The notes beneath the pieces are model-generated. The model was not told the origin of the DNA. It made no database searches and saw nothing but the letters and a program-made list of their open reading frames with translations. This document shows, one piece after another, positions 24,999 to 37,183 of a stretch of DNA of 64,000 nt (the first letter of the stretch is position 1; every line of letters starts with the position of its first letter). Source of the stretch: Macrotrachela quadricornifera (Eukaryota; Rotifera; Eurotatoria; Philodinida; Philodinidae); assembly GCA_022393335.1 (NCBI GenBank), contig JAJEKB010021035.1:533072-597071 (forward strand), in the 5' to 3' direction. The position numbers and the translations under genes were made by a program.

Positions 24999-25217
24999 AA
25001 AGACATTTTAATAATGAAGGACATTTTTTCAAGGAACTTTTCTGAAGAGGACCATTTTTAAAGGACATTTATAGTAAGGGACATTTATAGTAAAAGACAT
25101 TTTCTCAAGGACAGAAACCTGGGGACATTTTCTCAAGGACAGNNNNNNNNNNGGACATTTTCTCAAGGACAGAAACCTGGGGACATTTTCTCAAGGACAT
25201 CTTTTAAAGGACATTCA
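24999..25217 (-). repeat. right terminal array of the MULE element
   Basis: It is the inverted counterpart of 18613-18780, with GGACATTT repeated about ten times. A longer ~35-bp unit (GGACATTTTCTCAAGGACAG...) is present at least three times around the N gap at 25143-25152. Confidence 0.75.
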
Positions 25218-26901
25218 CGGCTGTTACCTATTATTTCACCGACAACACAAGCTGTTTAACAGAAGGAAATGAGTGAAAGCATGATAATGAGACACAGATG
25301 AATGGTGGTAGAGTTCTCTATCCTTATTATAATAAGGAGAACATTTGATCAAATTTGATTGGCTGAGGAATAGTGTGATAATATACCTTCCCTCGTGACA
25401 TCCTCAGAAAAAAGTTATCGGGGTGGCTCCTAGGTAGACTTTGAATAGTTTTCGGTAATATGTGGCTGGATTTTTTCGAAGATTTATTTTTTTGAGCTGC
25501 CCATTGAGAATGTGGTCAGAGTAGATCAGGATAGATCACTCTACAAAGTTTTTGGATTTTATTTTCGAGATTGGTTCAGAGTGGGATACAAGAGATGCAA
25601 AATTTCAAGTTCTACCGACTGGTATAAGTTCCTTGCGTAACAGTGCTTAGAAGATATGAGAGTGCGCTAGAGCGTATTTCACTAGTACCCAATGTTGTTT
25701 GATAGTTCTTTTCTAATGAATATCAATAATTTGATGTTTGCGCATTTTGTTCCATGTTGGTATTCATATTATTATCGAATTGTATAAAAATCTCTCGAAA
25801 ATAATATTTTGCTTCGGATATTACAAGAATCGTTTTGATTTTGCCAAAACTATAAGATGAAAAATGGGTGGTCATAACTTTTGATAAGTTCGACATAGTT
25901 GGAACTATTTGTTTTGTAGATCATAGTTCTAATCATTCTCTACAAAACTGTATTTCATATACAGAAAGTGATCGAAACTTTTGATCTACCTTTTAGTCAA
26001 AAAAATGTTTTGCTTTTATGCAAATCAATAGAGGAGATTTCAATGTAAATTTAGCATTGGGAAACCGTAGGTTTACCAATAAATTTGACAATCAAAAATA
26101 AGAGGAAAAAATCTACTGCGAAAGAATTATACTATATCAATTGTGTTTGATTCTACTGGCGAAATAAAAAAAAAACAATATTTAGCTGTTGTAGTAGTTA
26201 TTTGATCATACTTGTTTTGCTAGCGGTAAGAGAAAATATATTTAAAAAACAATATGAACATGTGAGGTTCTCCTTTTGGGGATATAACTAATGGCTTCAA
26301 CCTCCGTAATAATCGTAGGCTGAAATACTATATATAAGGATCTTAGTCTGCTAATCCTTGAGAAAACTCACAATGAAAGAGCTTACCGTATCTTGTAAAT
26401 GTAAATAAGTGGAAGGCGATGGTGATGATAATGATTTTATTGAGGATAATCAATAAACTATAACAGTTAACAATAATGAAAAATAACACAGGAAACAATC
26501 ACGACGAGATCACAAGAAAAAAGAAAAAAAACTAACTGAAATATATGAATAGATATATATTTTTATATATCGAAATATACCATAGAAAAATAGAAAAAAA
26601 GTAACGCAATAATAGATAGAAAGAAAGGGTCAAGATGATCAATATAGTGACATAGATATTTATATCATAGAGAGGAAAAAGATATATATATGTGGTCACT
26701 CGAACCACACATAGGACAGAAAAAAAAGAAATAATATATATATTTAAACTATACGTTGGCGTCATAGAATCACATCTATGGACGCTAACAGAACAATCTT
26801 ATATTTAACACAAAATTTTAAAAATTCGATGCAAAAATGTATGCCATTGATGAATGCAATATCGTGAAAAAAAAAGGAAAATAACTGGTACCTTCTCTAG
26901 T
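25218..26901. other. intergenic, no gene seen
   Basis: AT-rich DNA between the MULE element and the 3' end of the VPS4-like gene. No supportable frame. The 77-codon minus frame at 26532 is low-complexity AT sequence. Confidence 0.4.
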
Positions 26902-28763
26902 TTAATTTCTCAATAAATATTCATAACTGGATTCGAAAAATTTTTGATGTTTTGCTAAATTAGCTTGATCTATTGTTGGATTTTGTGTGGCAAGAGCAAC
27001 TAACATATCGTTCTAGAAAGAATAAAACTTGTATTGTCTTTTTTGCTTAACAAAATTTTTATCAATACTAACTCTGGTCACTGGAAGTTCACATAATTCT
27101 TCAGGTTTTATTCTGTCCAATGTAAGCTCTTCAGCATCTGGCGCTCCAGGTGAACAAGCAAGCCAAAGCTCGCGTGCACCTTCAGATTTTGGATTTTGCA
27201 CCTATGTTCAAGTAACAAAATTGATCAATAGATCCTTGTCATCAAAGAAAACTTACTCGTCTGAAATGAGTTGCAGAATTAAGTCGTTGAATAGGTCGTA
27301 GTAAAGCTTCTCGACAAACAAGAGCAATATCAGCACCAGAATAACTATAATCAAATATCATCATCTGTTATTTCATCACACAGAATACTTACTGTTCGGA
27401 TCTTTCTCCTAACATCTTCCACTCTTGATCGTTGATTGTATGATAGATGCTCATACCTAAATGTTTTTTGAACATCTCTGCTCGTTCATCTATACCAGGT
27501 AATGGAGTATATATAAACCTGTCAAATCTATAATCATATAGAACAAATAATATTGGCATACTATTGATGTCAAATATACCGTTTTTGAACAGATCTATCA
27601 AGTGCCCAAGGGATATTAGTCGTAGCAAGAACAAGAACATCTAAATTATCTGTGTTAACAACTATTGTATCACCACAACATAAGATTAGTTCATTTATCT
27701 TTATCATGTAACAAAAGAAAATATACCTTGCATTTGAATAAGAAATTCAGTTTTAGCACGTCTTAATGATTCAGATTCTGTATCATTTGGTTGTCCAAAC
27801 AGAGCATCAATTCCATCAATAAATATAATACAGGGTTGTCGATCATGAGCAAGTTGAAATAAACATTTCACACCTTTTTCACTTTCATCAAGCAATTTCG
27901 CGTGAAGATCTGCTGAACTCACCGAGATGAATGTACTTTTACATTCACTTGCAATCGATCTAGCTAAATATGATTTACCAGTACTAGGAGGCTAAAATTA
28001 AACCAAATCAGAAGTTGAGATCTAGCAAGATAATAGAGACTTACTCCATAAAGTAAAATACCACCCTGTAGTTTTCGTTTACCTAAAAAGATTGAAAAAT
28101 AATATAAGAACAGAGATTTATCAGAATAGATGTATACTTTGAAAAAGTTGTGGAAATTTGGCTGGTAGGATAATAGCTTCTTTCAATGCCTCTTTAGCTT
28201 GTTCTAATCCAACCACATCGGCAAATGTCACATTTGAATCAGTAACAATAGCTTCTAAAGTTGAAGATCAATAGATAAATCTGTAATAAAGGTATGTAGA
28301 TCGTGAAACATACTTTCAAATTTTTGCATCATACGTTTTGTATCTGGTTCAGTATCATCACCTTGATTATCTTTTGAATTTCTACGTTCATTGGCAGTAT
28401 CAGCAACAGCTTTCGTTTTAGATGAACCATTCTCCAATATTTCTTTAATTTCATTTGCTCTCTTTAGATAATTGTCAATTCTAGGTTGAAGTGCTTCTAT
28501 CATTTGCGGATTCTCTTTTCCTCCATCTAAACAACAAACATGATCTAAAATAAAGTCATCATTATTCACTAACATTTCACTGCTTCCATAAGCCAATCTA
28601 CTGTGTCGATGTAATGTTGTGCAGCAGCCACATAATTGTGCGCTCTATCTTCAGTTGTTCCTTGCTCGGCACTTCGAATTCCTTTCTAAAAAAAAAGAAC
28701 ATGTGGTTTCAAAAGTAGTTTTAGAAACATTACCTGAATATAGTCTTGAAAATCACTCATCAT
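26902..28763 (-). CDS. VPS4: VPS4-like AAA ATPase with substituted catalytic residues, 11 exons
   Basis: Exons 28763-28734, 28685-28574, 28526-28314, 28254-28138, 28082-28045, 27991-27727, 27661-27580, 27527-27393, 27344-27257, 27201-27073 and 27012-26902 sum to 1,320 nt, giving 439 residues (human VPS4 is about 440). VPS4 disassembles ESCRT-III on membranes. An N-terminal MIT-like domain (about 1-75) precedes the AAA core. Walker A is kept in essence (GPPSTGKS, 170-177). Walker B reads [10 protein letters not shown], with Gly230 where VPS4 has Glu. The pore-loop K-W-L is K-L-L (202-204). The paired arginine fingers (RRF) are K285-R286-F. Sensor-1 Asn (TTNIPW) and the C-terminal helix are kept. 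So the gene is structurally intact but probably cannot hydrolyse ATP normally. The exon 2-3 junction uses a 47-bp intron; without it the MIT would appear frameshifted. Confidence 0.9.
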
Positions 28764-29621
28764 TTGAAGATAATAAAAGGCAAATCGAGTTAACTATATA
28801 AAAAATATTAAATAAACCGAATCAATGACAAACACAATAGTACAAAGACAAGCTCATGTCTAGAAAAACCAAAAAAAATGAGTATTAATCAGCTGACTTG
28901 GTTTTTGATTCATGTAACAACAATCTCTGTTTATTGAAGAATGAAAAAAATACTAAAACGTTGTGTATTTATTCACATAAATGACGACTAGAGTGCTGTA
29001 TAGAGTATGATTCATTGAAATCTCGAAGTTGTCTGTCTGAATAAAATAATTGGCATGGACATAAAAAAAGGAAAAAATAAACAAGAATTTTCTCACAGTT
29101 TTTAATATATAAAATTGTTTTTTTATTTTGGTCCTGCATGATAATCATGATTAGCCACATCGCTAGATGGCAGAAGTAGCTGTTCCAAAATAATAATCTG
29201 AGAAATTTCTTTGCGTGCCGCATCTGTGTAATTGTTACAACGTCTTTCTACTTATTTTCAAGAAAAAGCTTCCGGATATTAAATTCGACAATTAAATAAG
29301 AAATGAAGGAAATTATTTGACACGATTATAGTCACTAAACGAATTTGTCTTATTTCCTTGAACTATTGATGAATTTTTCATAACTACTAACCATAATTTC
29401 CGAATTTATATACAAATCATGAAATTCTACTTTACCTAATTTGATCACATCAGCATTCGAATGTTATCGAGAAACATTTGGTTTTAGATTTAATGTCTTT
29501 ATAGAAATCATAAAATTATAGATAGAAAATATACAAGATGAATGAATACTCATTCGTTTCAAACGTATTAATGAGATGTGTCAGCGGATTGATAGCATTT
29601 CTCTTCAAGTGTATTTTAAAT
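28764..29621. other. 5' flank of the VPS4-like gene, no gene seen
   Basis: AT-rich sequence with no supportable coding frame. It would contain the promoter of the minus-strand VPS4-like gene, but no clear core motif is recognised. Confidence 0.4.
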
Positions 29622-30985
29622 GGGCTCCTATTTAAGTGCTAAGTAATTTAATATAAAAACTAAGTAAAAAATTTAATTTTTGCTAAGTAATTTATTATCA
29701 ATAATGCACAGTAAAAAAATCGTTTTTGCTAAGTATTTTATTTAAATTCTAAGTAAAAAAGTTTGATTTTCTTGATAAAATATTGTACATCTCGAAGTAA
29801 ATATTAAAATTTCACCAAGTAAAAAAACTAACTGCACAGTTATCGTATCAATAAAGCTTTTGTTGCTTTTCGTGGTCGTCCTCGTTTTCGTTTTTCACCT
29901 AAAGGTACATCTTTGGCTGCTGAAAGTGGTCTGCAAAACTTCATATAATTTTTTTGGTTTTATTTTCAAGTCAAATAATTCTTCAAGTTTTGCTTTAGCT
30001 TCTTCAGCCAGAATTTGACGTCTTTGTAAATTTGTATGATTATTTTCATTTGTTGTACGAAATAATACGACCTTATTACTATCATTGGGATAGTACAAAT
30101 AAACAGCTGTAGTGTATTGTTTACCACGAATTTTTACTTGATTACATTGATAATGAACTTTTTGTCATCATAACTTTTATTACAATAATAATGACTCCAT
30201 TGCTTTTCTTCTTTAATAGTTGCTTGAGCTTTTTCATCATCAGAAAAACTTTGATCTTTTATCTAGTTATATGTATGTCTGTTTGTTTTCTTTTCTTCAA
30301 TATTTTGGTGGTCTATTTCCATACCATTATCAGATTCTGACGAACAGTCATATTGTTGAGTCAATACAAAAAAATCTACCATTGTTCAATAATTCCAATT
30401 AAATTCTTGTCAATCGAAAAGAAGTCGAACTAGTTGATTGATGATGAATGAATAATTTTATTTTCGAAATTGGCGCAATATATATGTGATCGGGATAAGA
30501 AAAATCCAACATAGTAGGGAAAATCAGGATGGAAGAGAAAACTACCTGAACAAGTAAATATATGGAATATTCCTTGAAGAAAAAAAAGGAAACGAAAATG
30601 TATATATGTATATCATACTTGTCATGTATAAGATATACTATAAGAGAAAGTAAAGAAAATATATACGTCATACTTTCAGTAAATAAAACTTATGTTAGAC
30701 CATTTTACTTTGTCTTCAATATAAATTACTTGATAATAATAATAATTACTTAACAAATATATTTTTTAATCATAATTTTAAATTTTTTATTCAGTAAAAA
30801 AATATTTTACTTATAGATTAAATTTTGAACTGAGTAAATATTTTTATTACCGAGAAGAATTATATTAACTTAGCATTGAATAATTTTACTTAGCGTTCAA
30901 ATTATTTACTGAGAAAGTATTAATTTTACATGGCAATTGCTAACTTAGCACATATCTAAATTAACTTAGCAAATAAATAGTATCC
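29622..30985. mobile_element. 1.36-kb non-autonomous element with 8-bp duplication
   Basis: The ends align as GGGCTCCTATTTAAGTGCTAAGT (left) and, inverted, GGATACTATTTATTTGCTAAGT (right). They are flanked by TTTTAAAT at 29614-29621 and 30986-30993. AAGTAAA / TTTACTT motifs are repeated over the first 200 and last 250 bases in opposite orientations. The interior keeps a decayed transposase 5' region (29840-30382), so this is a deletion derivative. The 8-bp duplication fits hAT or some MULE-like families. Confidence 0.75.
29840..30382 (-). pseudogene. transposase N-terminal relic with zinc-finger-like segment and AT-hook
   Basis: Starting from the ATG at 30382, the minus strand has an acidic N-terminus, an in-frame TAG about 40 codons in, and a frameshift near 30170. 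The frame then continues as VHYQCNQVKIRGKQ and LYYPNDSNKVVLFRTTN-NHTN, typical of the DNA-binding head of FLYWCH/MULE-like transposases. A second frameshift near 29940 leads to a classic AT-hook (KRKRGRPRKATKA) before a TAA at 29840-29842. No catalytic domain remains. The family assignment rests on the finger-like spacing and is moderate. Confidence 0.6.
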
Positions 30986-31384
30986 TTTTAAATATAGATG
31001 AGTTACGCATTCATTTGATTGCGGCAGTGAAACACACATTTGCTTTGACATCTATAAATCACAGAATAGCATTATCAAATCATCACGGACTACTAATGGC
31101 AGGAACAGGTATCACAATCGTTTTGCTCGTTCTAATATTCAGTTTATCATTACAGAGTTAGGTCAAATTGTTCATTTGTTCTATTACGTACACTGTAAAA
31201 AATAACAGTTTAATACAAAAGCCTTGTCTTTTCTTCAACATTACATAAACCTTGCAAGGATTTATAGACGTCACATATACGGAAAAACCGCTGATGTGAT
31301 CGTGGGTTTTTGAAGTGGACCATTGTTGAGACTTTAAAGGGTTTTTGTTTATCATATCTTTAGACCAACGTTCATTCAGCGACG
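30986..31384. other. intergenic, no gene seen
   Basis: Short interval between the 1.36-kb element and the 51-bp tandem array. No supportable feature. Confidence 0.4.
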
Positions 31385-32095
31385 TTACAGGGTAGAATAA
31401 TCCACGCTTCCGAGGAAATCGAATTTGCAAATACGATCCAGGGAATAATGCTGTACGGCTCCAACAGTAGAGTTATTCCAAATACTATTGAGGGAACAGT
31501 AATCCACGGTTTCATCAAAAGAGTTTTTGCAAATACTGTCTAGGAAATTGTAATCCACGACTACAACAGAAGGATTTTCCAAATACTTTTGAGGGAATAG
31601 TAATCCACGATTTCATCAAAAGGGTTTTGTATTCTTCGGTTAAGGAAGGATCAATATACCGATGACCATGAAAGGTTCTATGTTCTTCGGTTGAGAGTAC
31701 ATTAAACTACTAATGGTCACGAAGGGTTCTGTACTATTCCGCTAAGAGTAGATCAATATACGGATGGTCCAGAAAGGCTTCGCATTCTTCGATGAAGGGT
31801 GGATTAATCGACGGATGATAAAAAGGATTTTGTCTTATATGATTACGGGTATGTAAATCTATGGATGATAATGAAGGGTTCTGTGTTCTTCGGTTAAGGG
31901 TATATTGATCTGCGGATGGTCATGAAGGGTTTCGTGTACATCGGCTAGAGGTAGATCAATCTACGGATGATCACAAAAGGTTTTGTGTCCTTCGATTAGA
32001 AGTGCATCAGTTTACGAATGATCAGTAAGAGTTTCGTATTCTTCGGGTAGTGGTAGATTGATCTACGCATGATCGCAAAGAATTTCATGTTGGAG
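31385..32095. repeat. 51-bp tandem array with two unit families
   Basis: About 14 diverged units keep a 51-bp register. The first four or so resemble CAAATACTNTTGAGGGAANAG + TAATCCACG + TTTCATCAAAAG. The later nine or ten resemble AAGGGTTNTGTNTTCTTCGG + TTAAGGGTANATNGAT + CTACGGATGATCA. Although 51 is a multiple of three, stops occur in the frames, so coding use is not supported. Confidence 0.75.
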
Positions 32096-35000
32096 ACCTC
32101 AGGATAATGTTGCGTATGTTTCGACACATGGAGTCTATGGTATGAAAGTGAGTTAATCGCATTCACTTTTTTATAATAGTTCGGGACATCATGGGATTTC
32201 TCTCAAGAATTGAGTGTATTATGTATCAACAGTGACTTCTGGAAGATTTTTTTGTCACAATCGTTTGCGGTGAGGTAGTTCACTTAGATGATATGTATAA
32301 TAAAAATGAAAGATCCCTCTATTACAGACATATTGAAGATAATATTTCTCGAGTTTTTATTCATGTCAATTGGGAAATTTCTTCTCATGCTCTTTGATCG
32401 TTCCTTTTAGGCACCAAAATCCTCGTACTTTTATTTTGTCTGTGAAAAGTATTCATTTCTTCTTTATAACGAAATTTAGATAGATGTCTTGCAGCACTTC
32501 TCAAATGAGTGCTACAGAATGATATCCTTCACGTCACATTCACGCGCAAATCAATTCTTCGTCAAGTCTTAGTTTAGCTCCAGTTAATGTAATTCTTGAT
32601 GTTAGAACTTTCGTGGCTCCTCGACAAGTAGAATTGTCTCGATTAGCTGTATTATCTTTTGAATAGTGTAGTGCACAACACAAGATTTCATTGTGTTCTG
32701 AAGCGATTAAAGCTCTCAGGTATTGGAAGACTTTTATAAGTCGTAGGAAGTCTCAATCATTTAGTATTCTAGAGTAAGAGTAAAGCTGTAAATATTAGAA
32801 AACTCACGAGACTTCGAAACATTTTAGATAACTGTAAGAATTTCTACGAAGCAAAGTAATCTTCGTTAAGATCAAGGATTATCGATCTAACATTTTAATG
32901 TAGTGAAGAAAAGAAGTTTTTCGTCTAGTTAGGTTTTAGGTAACATGGTTTAGTTTTAATCAATTCATTTCGATGACACTACGCTAATTAATGTAATATC
33001 CAACATATATCAAACAATGCTATTGCAGTGTAATGTTGGTGTACTCACCAAATCGTTCTTTCCTAAACGCTAAGTGCTTTTTTCACCATAGTTGAGGAGC
33101 AAGTGTCAGAAGTGAGCATCAGCTTGTTATGCAGGAATTTATCTCGCTTAGTTTTAATCAAATAAAGTAACTTCCTCTTTTTCGTTGATTACGAATGATA
33201 TAATCGCTTTGCTTTTCTTTTCTTTTCGTTTAGTTAAAAAGAAGATACTCCTTGATTCATTTTATGGAATGAATTAATGCATTTATAGATATATGAGAAC
33301 ATTCACAGTTCTTTTTTTTTTCGTTTATGTTGAAAGGAAAACGTCTCTGTCTTATTGTGAGATTATCTACACTGATCGCGCACAGCGTATTCTATCTTAT
33401 CATACAAATTCTTGTTCTTTTATTTAGTTGAGAAATTGCTTTTGTTCAATCTGGATGTAGAAACACGCTTCAACTTTTCTGTTTAATCGATATGTCGCAA
33501 TCAACTCTTTTCTCCTTTGTTTCGATTCTAATTCAATTTACATTCTTTGAGATCGAGAAGGAAATTTTAATCTTCTTTTGTCACTTGCAGCATAGAAATA
33601 GACTTATATTTTCTCATTTATTCGCGTCACAGGGAGTGTTTCATTTTAGTTTGTCACTTATCTACAAAGAAGTATAGATTTTTTGCTAAATTGACACATA
33701 AATATAGGTATTTTAGTTTCTTTTTTAGTTGACATCTAGAAGTAGATTCTTTTGTCTTCCCTTAACTTAAGTACAATAACGTCGCTTGTTTTCAGTTTCG
33801 TAAAGATATGTCCGAAGAGAATTGAGTTTTTCGATGGATTAAATCATATCTAAAATTTCTCTCTTGTCGTTCAATAGAGTTACGAAGAATATTCTCCTTT
33901 TCTGTTTAGTTAAGTCATTTAAATATATTCTTTTTTCCCTTTATTTTGGATAGAGAGGAGTTTTATAAACTTACAAAAAAACCATCGTTGTTTTTCTCTT
34001 TACTTCGAAAACAATGTTTCATACTTTATTGGGTTCACATATAGAAATAGCCTCTGCTTTTTCGTGTGCTGGGGGATGTAAAAACCACCTTTATTTCCGC
34101 TATATAATTTTCATTTCATGAGGACATAGAAATCACTTTTCCCCTTTAGTTCAGTTCTGCCAATCAAATATTTTTGATCTTCGTAAGGTTTCACTGTTAG
34201 GTTTTAGTGCATTTGCAACTCGTGGCTTTACGTATTTTCTAAGACTTAACGAGTCGTGTCCACGTCGGAAAAGGCTTATGGCTATCGATGATCTATATTG
34301 AGAATCAGTAGTATTCCAATTCTAATCGTAATGATCGTTTGAAAGATGAACATTGGTATAGATTATTGTTGAGTATTAACATTTTGAAATGTTTATTGGC
34401 ATATTTGTACTTATTATAAGATGTTACCGGAGTAAAGAACCCAGTGTCCGTGGAAAAAAAGTATTCTTTGTTTAAACAGGTATTCTTGCTTAAATCTTCG
34501 CTTTAATTTCTTGTAACTATAGTGAGCACCCCAATTAATGATAGCGAGAACTGTGTGAGTGTTGTTACACTGATAGCCTTTTCTTCCATGATCTTCAACT
34601 CTTCATTTACACAGTATTCTGTAATAAATTCAGACACATGAGAAAATAGTTTGGATTTGCTGTCATTCAGATCATCACCAGCAGTCATGTTTCTTCAGAA
34701 CGGCCATTATCGTTATGGTTAGAATGATATCCATTTCCACTACAAGCCAATAACAACCATCTACTTTTCCTAACACAGATTTAATTCATTACGCCTCACA
34801 AAATACACAAAATCACGACTTGACAGAGAATGTTCATCTAGAAAAATTCTTTGCTAACTATAACATAGGGAAAGAGTCAGTTTTGTCAATAAGTAAGATA
34901 TGTCGTTGGATGGTTTATGCTTCTCTCGACTAATGTACAAACACAGATTTCCTTTCTTTTAAGTACTCGAATTATAAGCACCATTTCTTCGTCAGATATG

Positions 35001-35155
35001 ACATAGAAATATATTCTGATTTTTTCGATTACGCCATCTCTGAAAAGAGTTTCTTAGTTTGCGTGACACTGAAAAATATCACAAATTTTGCTTGAGAATG
35101 AGATGACTTAAATTGGGTTCCGATCTTTCCAAGGTTCCTATTGAAATATATACAC
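32096..35155. other. 3-kb region without recognised genes
   Basis: From about 33180 to 34250 there are repeated pyrimidine-rich phrases such as TTTTCGTTTAGTT followed by GAAATA/GAAGTA-type sequence at irregular spacing. They look like a very old decayed tandem repeat. No open frame is convincing. Confidence 0.4.
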
Positions 35156-35683
35156 TTTTGCTTTTACCCATTTTGATCAGCAGTAGTACTGAATTTGTTA
35201 TGGCAGATGAGTTCTAGACGGAGCATCTTACTATAGGAATAATAGTCTTAAAGATCGAGAGACAAGCCTTAAGTTACGGTAGGTCCTAAATTTTTGTACT
35301 GTTGCAGACGATAGGAGCTCGAACTGACTTTAAGATTTAGCAAACGTTTAATGCTACAGTTAAAGAGGGATTCATTTTTCACTTCTTTGTATTTTCCTTT
35401 CTTTTGATTTTTTTTGTGGACCATAGATCACAAATTGACTATAATGCAAAACGAATGAAAAATCAATTCCTCTTAAACCGTAGCATTGAACCTTTGCTGA
35501 GTTATAAAATCAGTCCGAGCTCCTACCATCTGCAACAGTACAAAAATTTAGGACCTACCGTAACTTAAGGCTTGTCTCTCAATCCTTAAGACTGTTATTC
35601 CTACGGTGAGATGCTTCATCTAGAACTCATCTGCCGTAAAAAAACCAGTACTATTGTCGATCAAAGTGGTCAAAAACGAAAAC
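35156..35683. mobile_element. fold-back element 1
   Basis: Arms of about 230 bp (35156-35395 and 35445-35683) are roughly 85-90% complementary. Landmarks are GGCAGATGAGTTCTAGA and GACAAGCCTTAAGTTACGG, inverted on the right. It has a short AT-rich centre and no coding frame. Confidence 0.8.
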
Positions 35684-35745
35684 CTAAATAATAAGGCGCA
35701 CGGGGATCCTAGTTAGAAAAGATGTGTGATAGATGTGCCTTTCAC

Positions 35746-36334
35746 TTACGAGGGAACGTTTTTAGGTGATAAAAAGCTTTTGAACTAAAATTGCTCTTAT
35801 CTTGTAGAGTCTAATTAGTCATGAAATATCTTAAGTTGATTCATCTCCATAGCGCTTTTAGATGGAGTTATGACCATTTTAATAATTTTTCGATTTATAG
35901 CATTATGTAAATCGCTATAGAAAATGAAAGAATTTCGATCTCCGATTTTGTCCTTAAAAAAGATTCACGACGACTAGTATGGGTATAAAAGTTTCAGATA
36001 AAATGAATGTATCCTTCTCAATATAATGAAATTCAGAAAAAAGACCATTTTTCATGATAAATTTTAATTTCGTGAAAAAAAATAGTGTTTGTTTTGAATT
36101 TCATTATATTAAGAACGATGCATTCATTTTATCTGAAACTTTTATAACATACTAGTGATCGTGAGCGATTTACATAATGCTATAAGTCGAAAAATCATTA
36201 AAATAGTCATAACTCCATCTAAAAGCGCTATGGAGATGAATCAACTTAGGATATTTCATGACTAATTGGACTCTACAAGACAAGAGCCGTTTTAGTTCAA
36301 AAGCTTTTTGTTACCTAAAAACGTTCCCTCGTTA
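35746..36334. mobile_element. fold-back element 2
   Basis: Arms run from CGAGGGAACGTTTTTAGGT at 35749 to the complement ending near 36331. They are complementary almost to the centre (about 36045). The inner part carries AGATAAAATGAATG(T/C)AT and TTTCATTATATT inverted pairs. Distinct in sequence from its neighbours. Confidence 0.8.
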
Positions 36335-36397
36335 GCTGTAATAAAAGTCATTCTCGCAAATCTGTCGTTCGATATCCTTACAAGCAGATGATAGATC

Positions 36398-36939
36398 TAA
36401 AGGGTGATCAGAAAGTTTCGACCTCTCTTAGTAAATCAATAGTATTTATGGCAAACTTATATATAGTAAATTGATCAAATTGTGTGATCTTGTAGAGAAA
36501 GAGTAGAGCTATCATCTGAGAAAACATATCTCGAAATGCTCAAATGTAAGATAATGTTATGGTTATTTCACTAATCACGAGTGAATATTATCATTTTACA
36601 TTTCTTGAGAAAAATATTTAAAAAATGTTTTTAAAAAAATATCTGAATGATTTAAAAGATCAAAACATATATAATAAACTTACAAATCATTTAGATATCA
36701 TATCGAAAAACATTTGTTAAATATTTTTCTCAAAAAATGTAAAATGAAAATATTCACTCGTGATTAGTAAAATAACCATAACACTATCATACATTTGAGC
36801 ATTTCGAGATATTTTTTTCAGATGATAGCTCTACTCTTTTTCTACAATATCAAATAATTTGATCAATTTACTATATATAAATTTGCCATAAATACTATTG
36901 ATTTACTAAGAGAGGTCGAAACTTTCTGATCATTCCTTA
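36398..36939. mobile_element. fold-back element 3, possibly TA-flanked
   Basis: Arms start TGATCAGAAAGTTTCGACC at 36405 and end with the complement at 36932. A TA dinucleotide lies just outside each end (36398, 36938-36939). Complementarity continues through GAGTAGAGCTATCATCTGA and ATCACGAGTGAATATT to a ~50-bp centre. Confidence 0.8.
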
Positions 36940-37183
36940 GAATACTCCTTCAAATACTCTTGAAAGTACATGATAGGTCTAGTTTACTCCTTCAGATACC
37001 CTTCAGAATAGATGGTAGAACTAGCATACCCTCTCAGAAACCTTTCAGGTATCGTGGAAGATGTTAAAAATCCTTTCTAAAACCGTTTCCAAATATGTGC
37101 ACAGCTCTTAAACTGTTCGCTGAACTTTTGGAAGCGAATTTGAATGGGTCCTTAACTCTCATATACCCTTTAAAAAGGTTTTT

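Larger units (their letters stand above)
18613..25217. mobile_element. MULE-type DNA transposon, split by a nested hAT
   Basis: Both ends are inverted arrays of an AAAATGTCCTTGAG-like motif. The outermost arms align as GAAT(C/G)TCCTTTAAAA(A/G)ATGTCC... at 18613 and, inverted, at 25217. Removing the nested hAT (4,046 bp plus one 8-bp duplication copy) leaves about 2.55 kb with one transposase gene (23029-24922). I could not find the 9-bp target duplication expected for MULEs, so the exact edges are uncertain by a few bases. Ten Ns (25143-25152) lie in the right terminal array. Confidence 0.8.

Noticed and set aside
27029..27301. 90-aa plus-strand frame
   Set aside because: Antisense to exons 9-10 of the VPS4-like gene.
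28255..28596. Apparent frameshift in the MIT domain of the VPS4-like gene
   Set aside because: A 47-bp GT-AG intron (28573-28527) restores the frame and gives the expected AVKY-GGKENPQ junction, so the gene is not broken here.
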